Below, piece by piece: positions 6,580-8,649 of a DNA stretch of 8,649 nt. The notes below the pieces were generated by a model. That model was given only the letters and a program-made list of their open reading frames with translations. It made no database searches and was not told where the DNA came from. Position 1 is the first letter of the stretch. The number at the start of each line of letters is the position of its first letter. The DNA comes from Bacteroidota bacterium (GTDB taxonomy: Bacteria > Bacteroidota > Bacteroidia > JAADEI01): the NCBI GenBank assembly GCA_015490475.1, contig WFXT01000172.1, forward strand, positions 1 through 8,649, given 5' to 3'. The position numbers and the translations under genes were made by a program.

Positions 6580-7502
6580 TAAGCAACATAACCCTGATTG
6601 TTCTGGCTTTATTAGGACTGATATTCCTGTTTAAGGCGGTTGTAATGATAAGACCTCATCAGGTGGGGCTTGTAGAACGACTTGGTAAATTTAGGAAAAA
6701 GCTAAGCTCTGGAATTCATATTATTATACCCTTTATTGACAGGGTCATAAAAGTGGACATGCGAGAGAGAGTCGTTGATGTTCCCCCACAGGAAGTAATA
6801 ACAAAGGATAACGTGGTAGTCACTGTTGATGGAATTATTTATTACAGAGTCATTGAACCTGAATCAGTGGTATATAAAGTTCAGAACTTCGTTCAAGCAG
6901 CTGTAGCTCTGGCACAAACTAACCTACGTAACATCATTGGTGAATTGAGTCTTGATGAAACACTAACAAGCCGTGAAGTTATTAATGAAAAGCTGAGAAC
7001 AGTGCTTGATGAAGCAACTGACGCATGGGGCGTTAAAATAACCAGAGTGGAACTCAAGCGAATTGACCCACCTGCTGACGTGATGGAAGCAATGCACAAG
7101 CAAATGAAAGCAGAACGTGAGAAACGTGCTATGATTCTTGAAGCAGAAGGTTTCAAGCAAGCGGAAATCCAAAAAGCGGAAGGAATCAGACAATCCGAAA
7201 TCCTGAAAGCAGAAGGAAAGGCAAAATCAATGCAGCTGATTGCTGATGCAGAGAAATATCGCCTTGTAAGGGAAGCAGAAGGACAGGCAGAGGCTTATAA
7301 AATAGTGCTTTCCCACATCAAAGCTACCGAACCTACAAAAGAAGTCATATTACTGCGCTATCTTGACGCTTTGAAAAAGGTCGCTGATGGACAATCCACA
7401 AAGTTAGTAATTCCAGTAGAACTTTCAGAGCTGGCATCTGCCCTTAAAGTTCTTAACTTTGCCAAAGAAAAGGATTCAACAAATAATGAATCAGGCGCGT
7501 AA
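6576..7502 (+). CDS. qmcA: SPFH/stomatin-family membrane protein, QmcA/paraslipin type
   Basis: 308 residues. One N-terminal membrane segment (about 5-24), then an SPFH (band 7) domain: IRPHQVGLVERLGKFRKKL, SGIHIIIPFIDRV, PPQEVITKDNVVVTVDGIIYYRV, NLRNIIGELSLDETLTSRE and DEATDAWGVKITRVELKRIDPP. A charged coiled-coil follows from about 175, with repeated EAEG/KAEG units every 10-11 residues (187-222). The sequence tracks E. coli QmcA over its whole length. Such proteins form large membrane rings or scaffolds that organise membrane proteins and proteases; the exact role in this organism is unknown. It overlaps nfeD by 4 bases and the next gene by 17, so NfeD, QmcA and the exported protein are likely made together. 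HflK/HflC-type identity is less likely because there is only one SPFH gene and an NfeD partner. Confidence 0.92.
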   Translation: MISNITLIVLALLGLIFLFKAVVMIRPHQVGLVERLGKFRKKLSSGIHIIIPFIDRVIKVDMRERVVDVPPQEVITKDNVVVTVDGIIYYRVIEPESVVYKVQNFVQAAVALAQTNLRNIIGELSLDETLTSREVINEKLRTVLDEATDAWGVKITRVELKRIDPPADVMEAMHKQMKAEREKRAMILEAEGFKQAEIQKAEGIRQSEILKAEGKAKSMQLIADAEKYRLVREAEGQAEAYKIVLSHIKATEPTKEVILLRYLDALKKVADGQSTKLVIPVELSELASALKVLNFAKEKDSTNNESGA

Positions 7503-8211
7503 TTTACTCAAGACACTTTTAATATTGCTGTGGCTGGCAAATCAGATACTATTCTCACAAGGAGGGACTTTGGAACTACTTCAGACAATGTATCCCATCT
7601 ATGGGAAAGGCTTTAGTTTTCCGATTTCCGGCTTTTTCCTGTTTGGCTATCCTTTCGGAACGGACCGGTTCAACATAGCAATACCCTCTGCAACAATAGT
7701 AGGTATGCGTGGTGCACCATTTGGTAGTCCCGATAAACCATTGGAAGCATTTAACTTCTTCATAGCAGGGATTGGTGTGGAAATAAATATGGCATTCCCT
7801 TTAAGCAAACGATGGGAAGTTGAATTTTCCGTGGGGGGACTTTGGAACTTTCCTTTTTCAAGAATAATACTGGAAACCCAACAAGTTAATAATCTTTTGC
7901 TGGAAAACAAAAAACAGATTGGGGTTCCTAATGAAATGGACATCATAGCAGTAACTGACTACTCCGCCCGTATCAACTCTTTTCCTTCTGCCTTTGCAAG
8001 CATCAAACCAATTTACTGGTTCAATAAGAGCACATTTGGACACCTGCGAATGGGTTATATGCACGGATTTAATAGCAGACTTCAAATTTCAGGTAGTTAT
8101 CTGGCATATAGCACATCAACTGGAGCCAGCGCACAAGGGCAATTTCAAGCTACACTACCAGGATTGTGGCAATGGATTTTTATTTCCATTGGCGGTGGTG
8201 TCGTCTTCTAA
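7486..8211 (+). CDS. Hypothetical exported protein, possible outer-membrane beta-barrel
   Basis: Not recognised as a named family. 241 residues from the ATG at 7486, which overlaps qmcA by 17 bases; an upstream TTG at 7459 would add nine residues before a signal peptide and is less likely. The N-terminus (basic NQARNLLK, then LLILLWLANQILFSQGG, about 9-25) is a good signal peptide of Bacteroidota style. The rest has no cysteine, is rich in Gly, Phe and aromatic residues, and shows alternating stretches that could be barrel strands: FNFFIAGIGVEINMAFPL, WEVEFSVGGLWNF, FGHLRMGYMHGF and the end WIFISIGGGVVF, finishing on Phe as many outer-membrane barrels do. A barrel is an inference from pattern only. 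Placement behind nfeD-qmcA suggests an envelope role. It is last in the operon; no clear terminator follows. Confidence 0.75.
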   Translation: MNQARNLLKTLLILLWLANQILFSQGGTLELLQTMYPIYGKGFSFPISGFFLFGYPFGTDRFNIAIPSATIVGMRGAPFGSPDKPLEAFNFFIAGIGVEINMAFPLSKRWEVEFSVGGLWNFPFSRIILETQQVNNLLLENKKQIGVPNEMDIIAVTDYSARINSFPSAFASIKPIYWFNKSTFGHLRMGYMHGFNSRLQISGSYLAYSTSTGASAQGQFQATLPGLWQWIFISIGGGVVF

Positions 8212-8349
8212 GCCTTTCCAATACAATCAATTATTCATATACATGGAACGTCCCATGGTCTAAAACCAAAAGTTGCCTAATGCATAAGTAGGACCGATAA
8301 AAGCATTTGAGATTATTCGGAAAATCTAAATAGAGCACATTACTTTTGA
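8212..8349. other. Non-coding stretch between operon end and transposase remnant
   Basis: Stops occur in all three forward frames. No terminator with a T-run, no insertion-sequence end and no target duplication could be made out. A small CATGG/CCATG inverted repeat (8242-8246 / 8253-8257) is too weak to call. The last bases hold an AGGAGGG run at 8349-8355, unlike the leaders of the other genes. Confidence 0.5.
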
Positions 8350-8649
8350 GGAGGGAATGGTTTGGCAGGCATGAATGCAGTAATCAAAAAACACTATCCA
8401 ATGGCAAAACATCAGCTGTGCACTGTTCACATAATTCGCAACATAAGGACACGGGTTCAAAAGAGGGACGTTGAAGGAATAGTAACAGATTTCAAGCGGA
8501 TACTGGAAAGTGCCACTTACCAAGAAGCATTAGACAAAGCAAAGGAGTTCATAAAAGAGTGGAGAGGCAAATATCCGAGACTCATAAGAAGCATAGAGAG
8601 TCAATTGCCACAGATAATAGCCCATATGGAGTTGCCCCTGTGGTTGAGA
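8350..8649 (+). pseudogene. IS256/Mutator-family transposase fragment, 5'-truncated, runs off the window
   Basis: Open to the window end (100 codons) right after a TGA at 8347-8349. The product contains the signature of the middle of IS256-type transposases: GLAGMNAVIKKHYPMAKHQ, then QLCTVHIIRN, FKRILESATYQEALDKAKEF, EWRGKYPRLIRS and MELPLWLR, leading toward where the catalytic Glu region would follow. The first roughly 200 residues of a normal transposase, including the first catalytic Asp, are missing. The second catalytic Asp, expected in a DGL motif, is Asn here (AAT at 8356-8358, giving NGL). Upstream bases in the other two frames do not continue the homology, so this is a truncation rather than a simple frameshift. 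An internal start at ATG 8371, or TTG 8362 six bases after AGGAGGG, could still express the fragment. Probably a decayed insertion sequence. Confidence 0.85.

Noticed and set aside
6893..7193. Reverse-strand open frames inside qmcA
   Set aside because: They mirror the repetitive coding of the SPFH coiled-coil and show no start signals or known motifs.
7131..7241. EAEG/KAEG coding repeats in qmcA as a special repeat element
   Set aside because: Such 10-11-residue coiled-coil repeats are normal for QmcA/paraslipin proteins.
8242..8268. Small hairpins CATGG/CCATG and TGGT/ACCA after the exported-protein gene as a terminator
   Set aside because: Stems of 4-5 bp with no following T-run are too weak.

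Overview
The window looks like a piece of a chromosome from a Gram-negative, menaquinone-using bacterium of the Bacteroidota or a close FCB relative. Four things point there. SdhA and SdhB are of the B-type (fumarate reductase-like) kind typical of that group. Most start codons lack a Shine-Dalgarno sequence and instead have A/T-rich leaders. A CMP-Kdo synthetase implies lipopolysaccharide. The signal peptide of the last complete gene ends in the Phe-Ser-Gln style common in Bacteroidota. The assignment comes from family resemblance alone; the species is not identified.

Region 1 (1-3983, + strand) reads as one operon: sdhA (its first codons lie before the window), sdhB, a MenI/YdiI-type hotdog thioesterase, and folP. 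Gaps are 1, 26 and 23 bases. SdhAB oxidises succinate into the quinone pool. The thioesterase is of the kind that releases DHNA during menaquinone synthesis, so the operon probably holds both a quinone-dependent enzyme and a step in making that quinone. FolP makes dihydropteroate for folate.

Region 2 (3997-4464, - strand) is slyD, an FKBP-type prolyl isomerase with a short histidine-containing tail. It converges on folP and diverges from kdsB. The 119-base gap 4465-4583 must hold the start signals for slyD and for the next operon.

Region 3 (4584-8211, + strand) is a tightly packed five-gene run: kdsB, a SAM hydroxide adenosyltransferase (SAM hydrolase, DUF62), a short NfeD, a QmcA/paraslipin-type SPFH protein, and an unrecognised exported protein that looks like an outer-membrane barrel. 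Three of the four junctions overlap (41, 4 and 17 bases). The only gap, between the SAM hydrolase and nfeD, begins with a perfect 20-bp palindrome. The theme is mostly the cell envelope: LPS sugar activation, inner-membrane SPFH/NfeD organisation, and a putative outer-membrane protein. The KdsB carries a striking change in its usually invariant QGDEP motif.

Region 4 (8212-8649) is 138 bases of non-coding sequence followed by a 5'-truncated IS256/Mutator-family transposase that runs off the end of the window. No tRNA, rRNA, CRISPR array or intact insertion sequence was seen. No complete undescribed system can be proven here; the best candidates are the kdsB-to-outer-membrane-protein operon and the unusual KdsB.
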